From the NCBI RefSeq assembly GCF_024679095.1, contig NW_026111172.1, positions 408,354-472,353 on the forward strand: 64,000 bases of DNA, read 5' to 3'. This DNA is from Eriocheir sinensis. Lineage: Eukaryota; Arthropoda; Malacostraca; Decapoda; Varunidae. Position numbers and translations under genes: made by a program. Of this stretch, positions 12,016-22,309 are shown in pieces; the stretch's first letter is position 1, and the number at the start of each line of letters is the position of its first letter. The notes beneath the pieces are model-generated. The model worked only from the letters and a program-made list of their open reading frames with translations, ran no database searches and was not told the DNA's origin.

Positions 12016-12214
12016 GGGGTTGATGTATAATGTCCTGAAATGTCATGCACAGCCACACACTAATTTGTAGTATCCAGGAAACACAGGTAGCTAATGAAAG
12101 AAATAGATCATATGAAAGAATCATGAAATGGTTTCTAGTGAGCCACAAGCCCTATACAGTGAAAAGTTGGAAAGTTTCGTTTAGTCGGCGCAACATCTGT
12201 GGTCATATGCTGGA

Positions 12215-12430
12215 GAGAGACAGAAGGGGAAGGAATTATAGGAGAAGGGAACAGATCCCAGGAGACGGGACACAACCCCCAATTAATACCTGGTACCCAT
12301 TCACTGCTGAGTGGACAGGGGCGTAGGGTATCGGAAAAGCCGCCCAAATTTTTCCACTCCGCCTGGGAATCGAACCCGGGCTCTCTCGGTTGTGAGCCGA
12401 GTGTGCTAACCACTGCACCACGAAGCCCCC
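12215..12430 (-). mobile_element. tRNA-Val-derived SINE family B
   Basis: The minus strand begins GCTTCGTGGTGCAGTGG (A box), has an anticodon arm CTCGG-CTCACAA-CCGAG with CAC at the anticodon positions (valine), and a B box GGTTCGATTCC. The acceptor ends do not pair, so this is a SINE head and not a working tRNA. The body continues for about 130 bp to about 12215. Confidence 0.85.
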
Positions 12431-12432
12431 CT

Positions 12433-12540
12433 ATACAGTGGAACCTTGGATCTCAAACTTAATTCGTTACTAAAAGATTTTTGAAAACTGATTTGTTTGA
12501 AAACCTAAATCATTTCTCCCATATGAACTAATGTGAAATG
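12433..12540 (+). other. Lone TIR-like end of a TA-target element
   Basis: TACAGTGGAACCTTGGATC at about 12434 has the CAGT...CCTTGG form of pogo/Tigger-like terminal repeats. No matching opposite end was found, so it is probably a truncated element abutting SINE B. Confidence 0.45.
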
Positions 12541-12695
12541 GATTAACCATTAATCACCAGGGTTGTCCGGGATTCTGTCAAGAGGCCTAGTTTGTGTTGC
12601 TGACGAGACGGTGCTAGGCCCAAGAGGCTGGCCGTCTATGAAATCTCACTTTGAGTTGTGGTCTTGCCATGTGAGGTGCTTTTGTCAGGCTTCTA

Positions 12696-12757
12696 TGTAT
12701 AAAATAAATTTACAGCCCCATTGTCCAGGATTCCGGACAATGGGGCTGTAAATTTTA
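12696..12757. repeat. Perfect hairpin
   Basis: AATTTACAGCCCCATTGTCC and its exact reverse complement flank an 8-nt spacer. No adjacent gene gives it a function. It may be the centre of a degraded fold-back element. Confidence 0.75.
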
Positions 12758-13444
12758 CAGCATGGGCCAAAACAACCTGTGCTGCAAAAGGGCTAGGAGG
12801 GTCTGGAGCATCCCAGGGGAACATCTCGACTCCTCGTGTTGCAAGTTTGAGCAGCATACATTAACACTGTGACTGGCTGTGATTTTTCCAATATACACTT
12901 CGTTTTTTCCTCCATTTTTTGCACATTTTTTTTTTAAATGCAAATTTCATGGCCTTCAGTAATTTATAATCAAGTTTAAAAGTGCATATATTTCATGTGT
13001 TAAACAGTCATACTCATACCTCAGTTTACGAGTTTAATTTGTTCCAGAATTCTGCTCACAAACAAAAACATTCGTGAACCCAAATGAACTTCCCCATCGA
13101 ATTTAATGTGAATCCCATTAATGCGTCCCATATCCCAAAAAATATTTTCATAAAAATCATTTTAAATGTTAATTTATATAGAATAAAAGTAATCTTACAA
13201 ACAAATAGCAATGATAAATAATATAAAACACAAATCAGTGTGCTACAGTTGTTACAGAGACTTTAGCAATTGCTAACTACGGTCGAGCAGTAGGCTTTGC
13301 ACTGGGATTTAGCAGCCGCAGTTTCCCTATTCTCGAGGTACCGGAACTACATTCAACCTTCAACGTGAAGTAACCCGACATATCGTCCAATATGAAGGGC
13401 AAACGGGAGTCAGTCATGTCCATGAGGGCATACAAGCCACCGAG

Positions 13445-13541
13445 GATCGCACACCGTTCCTGCTGTTGCGAGCATAGTATCTGCCGTTCCTGTTTTCTTC
13501 TTTGCGACACCATCCCTTTTAACCATCTTTCTGGGGGACAT
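13445..13541 (-). pseudogene. Transposase N-terminal remnant in P1 copy 1
   Basis: ATG at 13541 reads MSPRKMVKRD, then KKKTGTADTMLA. The same start recurs in the other P1 copy (56242). A basic MxPK/RK start is usual for pogo/Tigger CENP-B-type transposases, but the catalytic domain has been deleted. Confidence 0.55.
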
Positions 13542-14146
13542 TGTTAAAGCACAAAGAACGCACACTGTAGTGCTGAAAACACAAAGATAGCTCACCAGAG
13601 CACAAATGTAACTGGAGATGAGCGCGTGGGTGCTATCTCTGCAAGTGTACAATGTGGACTGAGACTAGGGTTGCCACCCTTTCCTTAATTAAGATACGGA
13701 ATGCCATTTGTTCGGTTTTGTCTGTCTGAATGGATAAGCAGATAAAATTCAGTATTTTAAACTGTAGTGAGCGCATTTTTCGGTGAATCACAAAACCAGT
13801 CCATAAAACTGTTTGTCTAGGGTTGTCCTTAAAATATGCGTACAGTATGAAGCGTGACATCCCACCCCCCTTCCTCCTGCCTTCACCAGCAGCGGGCAGT
13901 GGCTGTCAGTCATGGCAGGCTAGAGAAATTTTAGGGTTGCCACCCATTCCTTAAAATATGGATTCGTTCTGTATTGGAGAATGGGATGTTGCATTCCTTA
14001 TTTTTCTGAGCTCAAGGTAGCAACCCTAACTGAGACTCTATTCCCAGCATTTTCTGCTTTGAGCACTCTCATCTTGCAGTGAACAAAGGGAACCCATGCT
14101 CACATCTTCCAACTTGTACAAAGAGACACACCAGTCCTTGTTGACA

Positions 14147-14282
14147 GACTGACTTGGTTGGCTAGGCTGACGTCAACCGATAAAGTCGGTCCTATCCCGG
14201 TAATGGCCTCTGGTCCCTCCTCGGAGGTACGTACGCGCTTGACCCAGACGGGCTCCATATAGCCCGTGTCCACACCCTTAAG

Positions 14283-14313
<31 letters not shown>
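14147..14313 (+). mobile_element. Poly(A) retroposon family C, inside P1 copy 1
   Basis: About 135 bp (ACTTGGTTGGCTAGGCTGA through CATATAGCCCGTGTC) ends in (A)n at 14282-14313. The same sequence sits at the same internal position and relative orientation in P1 copy 2 (54421-54610), and a piece lies at 29955-30062. No clear A or B box is visible, so the class is uncertain. Confidence 0.7.
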
Positions 14314-14315
<2 letters not shown>

Positions 14316-14440
14316 CTTGTAGAAGCAGGATGCTCGAACACCAAGTCATCGCTTGTAAACCAAGGCATTTTTGTATATTTTTTTTGCTTGTAAATCAAAA
14401 CACTCGTAAACTATGGCGCTCATAAACCGAGGTATTACTG

Positions 14441-14812
14441 TAAAGGATTAAACTTTGTGCCATTTATAAATGTATTTTTGAGCCCAAAAGTTTGTCCAAA
14501 ATTCTGGAAATGTCTAGTGATAATGTAATATTTGGAGCCCTGATGATCAGGGGTTAAGGGAAGGATCCGCTTATGTTTTTAAAATTGGCTGAGGTTGTTG
14601 ATTTTCATGGATGTTATGTGTAACATTGCCTTCATCATCATACCCGAGTTTCAAGTAAATAGTATCAATATGTATTAAGATATATTGATTTTTTTATTTT
14701 TTGCAAAAATTTCAAAATGTATCTTTTCTGTCATCTTTGCATATTGTTTTTTTGCCACTTGCACACAAAATACTTCATAACAATCCTAACAAATCGTATA
14801 ATTTTTTTTTTT
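14441..14812. other. No recognised feature
   Basis: AT-rich spacer between two transposon-derived elements. Confidence 0.5.
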
Positions 14813-14816
14813 TTAA

Positions 14817-15123
14817 CCCGCAAACTGCTGTACGCCTTCTGGGCGGCTGAGCGGTAAGCTGCTGTAAGCCTTCTGGAAGCGGGCTTTTCAAACAGGCGCC
14901 AAAAAGTTTCCGCCGCGGCTTCAGATACTGCCAGAAAAACATTTTTGTGATAGAAAAATCTAAGAAATATGCAGGATACAACACATTTCGAGCTACAGAT
15001 ATGTGTATTGTAATATTTATGACACGTTTATGTAACTTAGATATCATTTATTGAAGGTCAATCTCTCGCTGATATAGCCGCACTAGGCGACGCACTCAGA
15101 ATCTCAGTCCCGCAGCTTACGGG
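14817..15123. mobile_element. piggyBac-like MITE, TTAA-flanked (307 bp)
   Basis: Flanked by TTAA at 14813-14816 and 15124-15127. Ends are CCCGCAAACTGCTG and, inverted, CCCGTAAGCTGCGGG. TTAA target duplication with CCC-starting TIRs is the piggyBac signature. No coding capacity. Confidence 0.75.
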
Positions 15124-15127
15124 TTAA

Positions 15128-15513
15128 ATCTAATAAACTTACTCAAATTATTTTTTTTATTAAATCGTGGTCTAAATTTTTTTGTGCTGTACGGAAAAAG
15201 TATGACCTCTATCAAAAAAAAAAAAATTATACAATTTTTTCTAAATTAAATTAAGTTTTTACTCCAAAATTTTTATGGCAATCGTAAAAAAAATAATGGA
15301 GGAGATGCATTTTATGTTGTTGTAACCCTTGTTTTGAGAAAACATCGATTAAAGTTTTTTTGCCATTTTCATGTCATAGTGTACTCTAATCAAGTTATAA
15401 TGTAGCAAACCTCATATCATATGGTTGTTTATTGCTCAGTAATCATACATCTCTGTGAACTTGTTATCATCACCCCCTTTCAGCTTGAACGTTTTTGGTG
15501 GAGCGTAGCAATA
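15128..15513. other. No recognised feature
   Basis: AT-rich spacer downstream (on the minus strand) of the proline-rich pseudogene. Confidence 0.45.
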
Positions 15514-16014
15514 TTATGTCTGGCATGCAGTGCACGCAACAGAAAAGGTGGTGTCCCATCTGTCAGAAGAGGCACTTACTGTGAGCCGCTGCCTGCATTT
15601 CCTTTTAGAACACTGTAAGCCAGCGACCAGAGACTGAAGCTGAATAATATATTTTCGGTCACAGATTGCAGTAACATCAGGCACACGAGCGCTTGCAATC
15701 TGTGACCGTGACAATGCACGTGCCAAAGTTGATGGTGGTGGTGTGGCAGCTGACGTTTGTGCATCAGCTGAGGCAGGGAGAGGAGGCGGTGGTGGCGGCG
15801 TAGGTGGATCAGCTGAGGCAGGGAGAGGTGGTGGTGGTGGCGGCATGGGTGCATCAGCTGAGGCAGGGAGAGGAGGCGGTGGTGGCGGCGTAGGTGGAGA
15901 TAGAGGAGGCAGCGGCTGGAATTGGTGATCTGCGTTCTCTCTCTCTCTCCGCTTTTCCCTCGCGTATTCCGCTCATTTCCTCTTTGTTTCTACACTCTTG
16001 GGTACTTTAGGCAT
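15514..16014 (-). pseudogene. Pro-rich protein with Mutator-like-domain start, nonsense mutated
   Basis: ATG at 16014 reads MPKVPKSVETKRK, meets an in-frame TGA at codon 14, then continues open as AEYAREKRRERENA, three 45-bp tandem units coding ADxPxPPPPPPLPAS, and a Cys-containing segment (IIQLQSLVAGLQC, WDTTFSVACTACQ). The last part resembles the start of the Mutator-like transposase domain family common in arthropods, by my recollection. It stops at 15514, far short of a full protein. Likely a truncated transposon gene. A decayed host gene is possible. Confidence 0.5.
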
Positions 16015-16397
16015 GTCTGAAAGAATTCAGAGCAATGGCAAGGCTAAATGAAGGCATATGAGCGAATGGGAGGCAAGTGAGAGAAGCAGCGTGAGCGTAA
16101 CCTCTCCCCCTCACGCTTTGAAGTGCACTGGCGCAGGCCAGCAGGCGCAGGGGCAGCCCTGCACAGAGCGCCAACATGGTGTAAACGCTGCCTGACGTAT
16201 GACCGGGCGTTTATAAGGCATTATTTCATCACATTCATTGAAAATAACGTAGCAACGTGACCCACACTAGGACATGCGCGCCACGCCCATCTACAGGGCA
16301 TTTAAAAATTGGCTCGGCAGGACATTTAAATTTGCGGGAAAGAAAAACAAACTGGTGTTCGATAGCCTACACATAGGCGGTGTACACAGACCCTTAA

Positions 16398-17532
16398 CCC
16401 ATAAACTGCGCAATTAAGATTTGGGAATAGTTCCTGGGTGTGCAATAAATGGCAAAACAATAACCTGCTGGAAAACAATTTTTAGTATTACAACACCCAA
16501 GAGAGACATGTTGAGCACCAAATAGTGCAAAAAAAAAATTAATAATTCACCTAATGTGGCAATGATGGCGGGATAAAGGTTGTGGATATGAGGCGACCTT
16601 GGGAGCGCTGGTAGTGACGGGGTAGATAGGACGGTGGCAAAGGGAAGATGACACACAGCACAGTCAACGTTTGAACATTCTCTTGCCACTAATTATTCAT
16701 TTCAGTTACAACAAACAAATTATATCACAGGAAACTTCACTTTGTCAATTTCGATAATCAACCTCTTGCGCATCATTATCAAGAGGCCAGTCATTAGTCA
16801 CACCAGCAATATTCTTGTCAAAGTTTTATGAATGTCTGGCACAAAATCTGATCCATCAGACCAGACGAATGGAATACACGTTGTCTCACGTCTCTGAGGC
16901 TCCTGTTCTCCCTCTGCCTCCCCCTCCTCTCCCATTCCAGCTGACACCCCTCCCTCACTCAGTTCATTAGCCGAGTCTTCTCTTATACCCCCACTGTCGT
17001 TTTCCTCATCTTTCTGCCACTCTGAATCATGGGACAGTGATGATGGTGTCAGTGAGTGACTAGGCTAGTTAGTAACTTTCTGCACTGTTGGAGAGGTAGC
17101 GTGTCTGTGACCTTGAGCGCCAGAAGCATGCTCACGCTTGCCACGCTTCCTCAGACCAGCTGAATCTGATGGTTGAATACAATCTGAATCACTGTCTCTT
17201 TCAAATTTGTCTACTACAATCTTTCTCTTTACCAATACTTTCTTTTTACCCCCTTCCATGCCTCCCCCTCGGTCACGACTGCAGGAGCTATATGAGACTG
17301 GTTGGCATCAGTAGATGACATAATTCTGCTCTCCATGGCTGCTAAGGAGCAACTAATATGATGATGGTGACTCCATGGTGCGAAAGAGGGATGATGTTGC
17401 CACACGAGGTTCATTGGAATATACTTTGGCATTGCGGGAAATATAAATATTCACCTTGGAACATGTGTCATCTTAAGGTGTCTGGCGCAGTCTAACTCAT
17501 ATCATCTTGAGATGTCTGGCGCAGTTTACGGG
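16398..17532 (-). mobile_element. piggyBac-like element, internally deleted (1135 bp)
   Basis: TTAA at 16394-16397 and 17533-17536. TIRs are CCCATAAACTGCGC and, inverted, CCCGTAAACTGCGCC. It carries the remnant of a transposase start on the minus strand, so it is a deletion derivative of an autonomous element. Confidence 0.78.
16802..17430 (-). pseudogene. piggyBac transposase N-terminal remnant
   Basis: The minus strand reads MESRIMSSTDANQ near 17334, a frameshift, a basic and Ser/Asp segment (KFERDSDSD), an in-frame TAG at about 17065, a long acidic stretch (DEENDSGG, MGEEGEAEGE) and WSDGSDFVPDIHKTL at about 16855. An acidic N-terminus followed by a W...FVP.I motif is how many piggyBac transposases begin. 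The DDD catalytic core is absent. Confidence 0.5.
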
Positions 17533-17596
17533 TTAACCTCAATTTTGATATATTTTTCATATTTCCATAATATCCTATGGTGGATCTTCCCCTTAA

Positions 17597-17811
17597 CCTG
17601 GTAGCAGTGGGGATCATGTTTCTTAATGGTCCCTCTAAGCGAGAAAAATGAGAAAAAATCACCCCTCACACAAATCATTTCATAATATATATCAAAGCAT
17701 TTGTGATCAGATTATGTATCATCTATTTTGGGGGGTTTATATCATGGCATAAATTTGGCCCGTCGCTGCTACACAGTACAGCCACAAATTTAGCCCGTCG
17801 CTACTACCGGG
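17597..17811 (-). mobile_element. piggyBac-like MITE family T215, copy 1
   Basis: A 215-bp element between TTAA sites (17593-17596, 17812-17815). Ends CCTGGTAGCAG and CTACTACCGGG match those of copies at 39613-39825 and 62036-62250, which lie in the opposite orientation. No coding capacity. Confidence 0.85.
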
Positions 17812-17835
17812 TTAACACATTGCTAAACCATAGAT

Positions 17836-17836
<1 letters not shown>

Positions 17837-17878
<42 letters not shown>
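17837..17878 (+). repeat. (TC)n microsatellite
   Basis: About 20 TC units directly at the 5' truncation point of a CR1-like LINE. Confidence 0.95.
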
Positions 17879-17882
<4 letters not shown>

Positions 17883-18600
17883 AACTCAGAGTGGGCACCT
17901 GTCACTAGTGGAGTCCCACAGGGCTCAGTTCTTGGCCTAGTGCTCTTCATTATTTACATCAATAATGTGGACGTTGGAATCAATAATCTCATTAGTAAAT
18001 TTGCAGACGACACAGAGATTTGTAACTCGGTCCTTACTGACAAAGACAGATAAAGCCTCCAAGAAGACTTCCATAAAATTTCAGCTTGGTCTGAATGATG
18101 GAAGATGCCCTTTAATATAGATAAGTGCCAGATTCTTCAAGTTGTAACAAGAAATAAGAAGTTCGATTACAAAATGTGGCGTCAAACTCAAAAGTGATCA
18201 ATACATCAAGGACCTGGGTGTCATAATTGCATCAAACCTAAAATTATCACAGCAATGCATTGATGCAGCAAATAAAGCGAACAGAATGCTGGGCTTCATT
18301 AAGAGAAACTTCTATTCAAAAATAAAGATTTAATAATCCTGCTTTACAATAGTTTAGTCAGACCCCACTTGGAATAAGCGGTTCAGTTTTGGTCTTTCTA
18401 CCATGCAAAGGACACCGCTAACTAGGTGTTTAACAGCGAGCAACAAAAATTATCCCTTCCTTGTGCAATAAACCTTACGATGAAAGGCTCTCAACTCTTA
18501 ACCTGTTTCCTCTTGAGAAATGTTGCCTCCGTGGAAAATTGATTGAATGTTTAAAAATAATTAAACCACTCAGTGAGTGAGTGAGTAAGAGGGGTAGGGA
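17879..18600 (+). pseudogene. CR1-like LINE fragment, 5' truncated
   Basis: RT motifs [26 protein letters not shown], then the C-terminal RPHLE, with stops and frameshifts. It is close kin to the copy at 60725-61995, which aligns along the whole length. The catalytic FADD is intact here, but the frame is broken soon after. Confidence 0.88.
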
Positions 18601-19731
18601 CATAGCTGGGCGTTATCGCGATATTTTATCGCTGATAACAAAATCGGGGTATCGGCCATCCGATACTTATTTAAATATATATCAGTATCTTCGTTACTTT
18701 TGTAACCAAACAAGCGATAATCGTTACTTTTTTCCACCTCTCAGAAAAAACCCCGTTGTCTCCTCCCTACTGCACATGCGTGGCCCGGGCGCTTGGTGTT
18801 GTATGAAAAAACTTCGGGGTATGAAATATCTTCGGTGAAGAGATTTCATACTTAGATCATCAACATAAAAACACAAGGTTATTTTTTATGTTACATTCAA
18901 AAATCAATTAACTTTGCCCAAAAAATGATTATTCACTGCCTCAAATTTGATATTCCATATTCGTTTGTGAGCATGCCATGATATTGAAGGCACCCGGTGT
19001 TGTGTTATTTGGTGTCCCATCGTCAAAAGCTGGCGCTTTTGTTTACAAACACTGGTCTCTCGTGAACTGCGCATCCTCAGACCAGTAAGCGTAGCCCTGT
19101 ACAGTCTCACAAAGCTTTTTAACACATTAAGAGTTGCTGGAAAGCTGAATCAGACATACAGTACCACCATCCTTGCTGTTTCTAGAACGACACTCTGTAC
19201 ATATAAATATAACTCGTATAGAGTGTCGTTCTAGAAACAGCGAGGATGGTGGTAGTTGTACTGTATGTCTGATTCAGCCTTTCACCAACTCTTAATTACG
19301 GTTAAAAAGCTTTGTGAGACTGTACAGGTCTACGCTTGCTGGTCTGAGCATGCTCAGTTCACGAGAGACCAGTGTTTGTAAACAAAAGCGCCAGCTTTTG
19401 ACGGTGAGTACGCTAAATAACACAATACCGGTTCAGGTGTTTCTAGTATTACCATCCATATGTACGTGTCAACGTGTGGTTTTCATGTTTTGTAAGTTTT
19501 CTAAAATACAGATAATGAAAATTTGAATTCATCTGTTTTTTTTTTTTTTTTTTTTTTTAAATATCAATATAGTATCGTTTTCGCCTATCGGATTTATCGC
19601 CAGCTAGTATCGGAACTGTGGATTTATATTTGTGTCTCCAGTTAACGAATATCGGTTATCACCAATAAGGTTTTCCATTATCAGTTATCGGTTATCGGGA
19701 ATAAGGTTTTCTGTTATCGTGCCCAGCAATG
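18601..19731. mobile_element. hAT-like non-autonomous element with internal palindrome (1131 bp)
   Basis: Ends are CATAGCTGGGC and, inverted, CATTGCTGGGC. The 8-mers outside them are GGTAGGGA and GGAAGGGA (7 of 8), an 8-bp target duplication as expected for hAT. Repeated GATAAC/GTTATC words near both ends are typical subterminal hAT repeats. The centre holds a long inverted repeat. No transposase. Confidence 0.82.
18990..19440. repeat. Long imperfect palindrome, arms about 207-220 bp
   Basis: Left arm 18990-19196 and right arm 19220-19440 are reverse complements with few differences around a 23-bp centre. It would form a large hairpin. Confidence 0.88.
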
Positions 19732-19938
19732 GGAAGGGAGTGGATGTGTCTGTGTGAGCTCCTTGCTCCTCGGAATTGCTGAGTCGACAATGGCAGGCCG
19801 GGAAGAACTAGGAGTCTGAGAGACTCCTGTTGTATCTGTGAAGATTTTACAGGCGAGAAGTGGATTTCATGCCGTTTGTGCCCAAAGTGGTGTCATGTTA
19901 AGTGTACTAATTTGACTAGAGTCAAGCAGGATAATATA

Positions 19939-20062
19939 CAGGAAATCCCCTATATACGAAAGGGTTAGGGACTGAAAAAACCTTTCGTTTATCGATTTTT
20001 CGTATATCGAAGCCATTTCCCCCATAGGATTGTTAATAAATAGGGGGGTTAGGGACCAGCGC

Positions 20063-20093
<31 letters not shown>

Positions 20094-20700
20094 GTTAAAT
20101 ATAACTATGCTTAAAAGCAATTTACTACTCACAATACAATGAAACGCAAGGCTCATAAATAATTAAAAACAATTACCATTTCCTGTTCCTTTAATGTTAT
20201 AGAAATGCATTACATATGTTAGGACAATCCCCTCTAACTCGTCACTACAACTCATCACTTAACATTGCCAATGTTTACTTCCCAAGCTGTGAAAGGCCAG
20301 TTTCGACTCTCGTGCCCGAAACACGTGCCAAACAGTACAGAACCGCTCCACTGGACTCCCCCCCCAACCCACTCCATCACCCTCACGTTTCCTCACGCTG
20401 GCTGGGATGTGTTTCGGATTCGAGTCGAAGCAAGGGGTTCACAAACTGGCAACGCTAAGTGATGAGCGTTGAAGTGGAGGGGACTGGACATGGACACTTG
20501 CTGCCTAATCACTGCGAGTGTGCGTGAGGCTGTTGACTGTGCGCGGCGACCGATATAGACATCGGCAGAAACAGTGGTGGAAACTGTACTTTTCGATATA
20601 TCTAAGCATGTCTTTCGTGAACCGAAAATTGTCCTATATTTTTCACTTTCGTATATCCGAATTTTCGTACATCGAGCTTTCGTATATCGGGGATTTCCTG
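19939..20700. mobile_element. TA-target MITE family P2 (762 bp)
   Basis: TIR CAGGAAATCCCCTATATACG and, inverted, CAGGAAATCCCCGATATACG. TA duplicated at 19937-19938 and 20701-20702. Subterminal copies of CGTATATCGA occur at both ends. An (A)n run at 20068-20093 and no coding capacity. Pogo/mariner-like. Confidence 0.88.
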
Positions 20701-20818
20701 TACCTAAAATAAATTGGATTTGCACTCCATGTCTTCATAAAGCATCCCTCATTACCCACATTGTTGAAAAATTGGATAAATTTAAGCAAGAATTATCTAA
20801 AGAAATATTTGTGGTTAA

Positions 20819-21612
20819 CCCTTTTGTTGCTAAACGCTCACAGCGAGCACTAGCATAACTTGCCGGTGGTGCTAAACGCTCGCTGCGAGCTCCAGTCGCA
20901 CTCAAATTTGCAGCGTATGAGTGTTCCAACACTATTTCTCATTCCACAGCATTGCCAATTCAATGGGTTTTTCAGTAAATTTGGAGAAAAATCATATCAG
21001 CCGCGCGAAAAATCTACAGACGAGCAACTGGTGGATGTTGTTGTCCAATATAGCGACATTTTTGCATAGCTTCACCTATCACATGACTGATATTTTGACC
21101 AAATAGTTGTAAATTTTGCGGATGGCAATACTGCCCTGCCAGCACCCCATCATCAAGAGATCTACTCAGTAGTTGCCTTACAGCTGACCGTCGTGCACGT
21201 GTAAATGTACGTCTTCACAGGCAACACCCCTGAACGTGCCTGTATATTCGCAGGAGAGGATTACATTACCAAATCTTATAGATCTTGGCCTCCTCATTCC
21301 AATGGTGTTTTTGTTTTTTTAGCTGTGATGAATAGTTTTTGAGATACAGAGGTTAAAACTGCGAGCACTAGCATACTTGCTGGTGGTGCTAAAGCTCCCA
21401 CACCCCCTGAACGTGCCTGTACACTCGTAGGAGAGGCTTACATAACCGAATCTTATAGATCTTGACCTCCTCTTTCCAACAGTATTCTTGTTTTGTCGCT
21501 GTGACGAATAGTTTTTGAGATACAGCGGTTAAAAGAGATCCCCTTCCCCTGCTGGGGTGCCCAAGCGCGCCTGGGGTGATAGTCTCGTTGCGAGCGCTTA
21601 GCAAGGAAAGGG
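20819..21612. mobile_element. piggyBac-like MITE family T800, copy 1
   Basis: TTAA at 20815-20818 and 21613-21616, ends CCCTTTTGTTGCTAA and, inverted, CCCTTTCCTTGCTAAG. The interior repeats a block containing CAGGAGAGG..TACAT and TCTTATAGATCTTG. A second copy lies at 35336-36306. Confidence 0.88.
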
Positions 21613-22025
21613 TTAAAGATGAGGTTGAGTCTTGGGTGTCCAGTATAAAGGAGGAATTGAGTGAGGTGGCAGGCGTGATTTGTGCTGAGCAGACAGCAGA
21701 GTCAGGTCGTGCTAGTTTTGCTGACATAGCCAGATGCAAGAGAAAGAAGAATCTCCTTGTTGTCAAGGCCTTGGGACTTGGTGTCCCGGGAGCATGGCTT
21801 GAGTCAATGGAGGGGGATAAGGGAGGGTAGGCTTGGCAGAACAAAGGCAGGCCTACAAGCCAAGCAAGTTTGGGAACGCTGCAATTTTTTAAACTGCAGT
21901 CCTGTAAATAAAGGCATGGATGGATTGGGTTGCCCATATGTTATATACGGGCGTTGCGCTGAAGGGGTTAAAATTCAGCTGAAAATAATGTGAATCTAAT
22001 GGATGTTAATAAAGAAATTACTTAC

Positions 22026-22141
22026 CTGAGTTGTTTGAGGTGATGAAATGAACATCTAGTTGACCTTGAGTCTTTACAAGATCTGCAAACTGTTGTGTTC
22101 CTCCACCCACACCAAAATAATGTGTTTTGGCAGCTAATAAT
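22026..22141 (-). CDS. METTL18: METTL18 exon (C-terminal HYFGVGGG)
   Basis: Acceptor TTTTATGCAG before 22141 and donor GTAAG after 22026. The 116 bp begin with the third base of an Ile codon split with the 26715 exon and read LLAAKTHYFGVGGGTQQFAD, then a stretch ending ITSNNS, leaving one G. AAKTHYFGVGGG is the most distinctive C-terminal motif of METTL18 proteins. Confidence 0.93.
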
Positions 22142-22309
22142 CTGCATAAAAGTTAAGAATCAGTGTAACACTTCATCAAAATATTTCTGAAAAGTAGGCT
22201 ATATAAGTTAAGGTGCATTAATAATATGAAGAAAAATAAATGAACAACAAAATTATGATTGGTTAAAATGAAAATAATCACTATTAATGGGATTCTGATC
22301 ACTAATAAA

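Larger units (their letters stand above)
13005..14440 (-). mobile_element. Pogo/Tigger-like non-autonomous element, family P1 copy 1
   Basis: The right end (CGGTTTATGAGCGCC read inward on the minus strand, TA-flanked at 14441) and the left end (CAGTCATA, then CTCAGTTTACGAG) form a diverged TIR of the TACAGT..ACCTCGG type. A second copy lies inverted at 54293-56763 and matches across the interior, including a retroposon at the same internal site (14147-14313). The interior keeps only the start of a transposase (13541-13445, minus). Confidence 0.8.
19739..21830 (+). pseudogene. LINE ORF1-like gene with PHD finger, broken by two transposons
   Basis: Coding pieces at about 19815-19938, 20703-20818 and 21617-21770 read in one frame once the two inserted elements and one copy of each target duplication are set aside. 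Piece 1 has CICEDF...C..C...C-H..C, piece 2 has WICTPC then a helical KLDKFKQELSKEI, piece 3 has SFADIARCKRKKNLLVVKA. The Cys/His pattern is a PHD zinc finger. PHD plus coiled coil plus the basic LLVVK motif resembles ORF1 proteins of CR1-type LINEs. Upstream the frame is shifted relative to an ATG at 19790. No RT follows, so the copy is truncated. Confidence 0.68.

Noticed and set aside
12360..12430. Functional tRNA-Val(CAC) gene
   Set aside because: Anticodon arm and B box are good but the acceptor stem fails and a SINE body follows.
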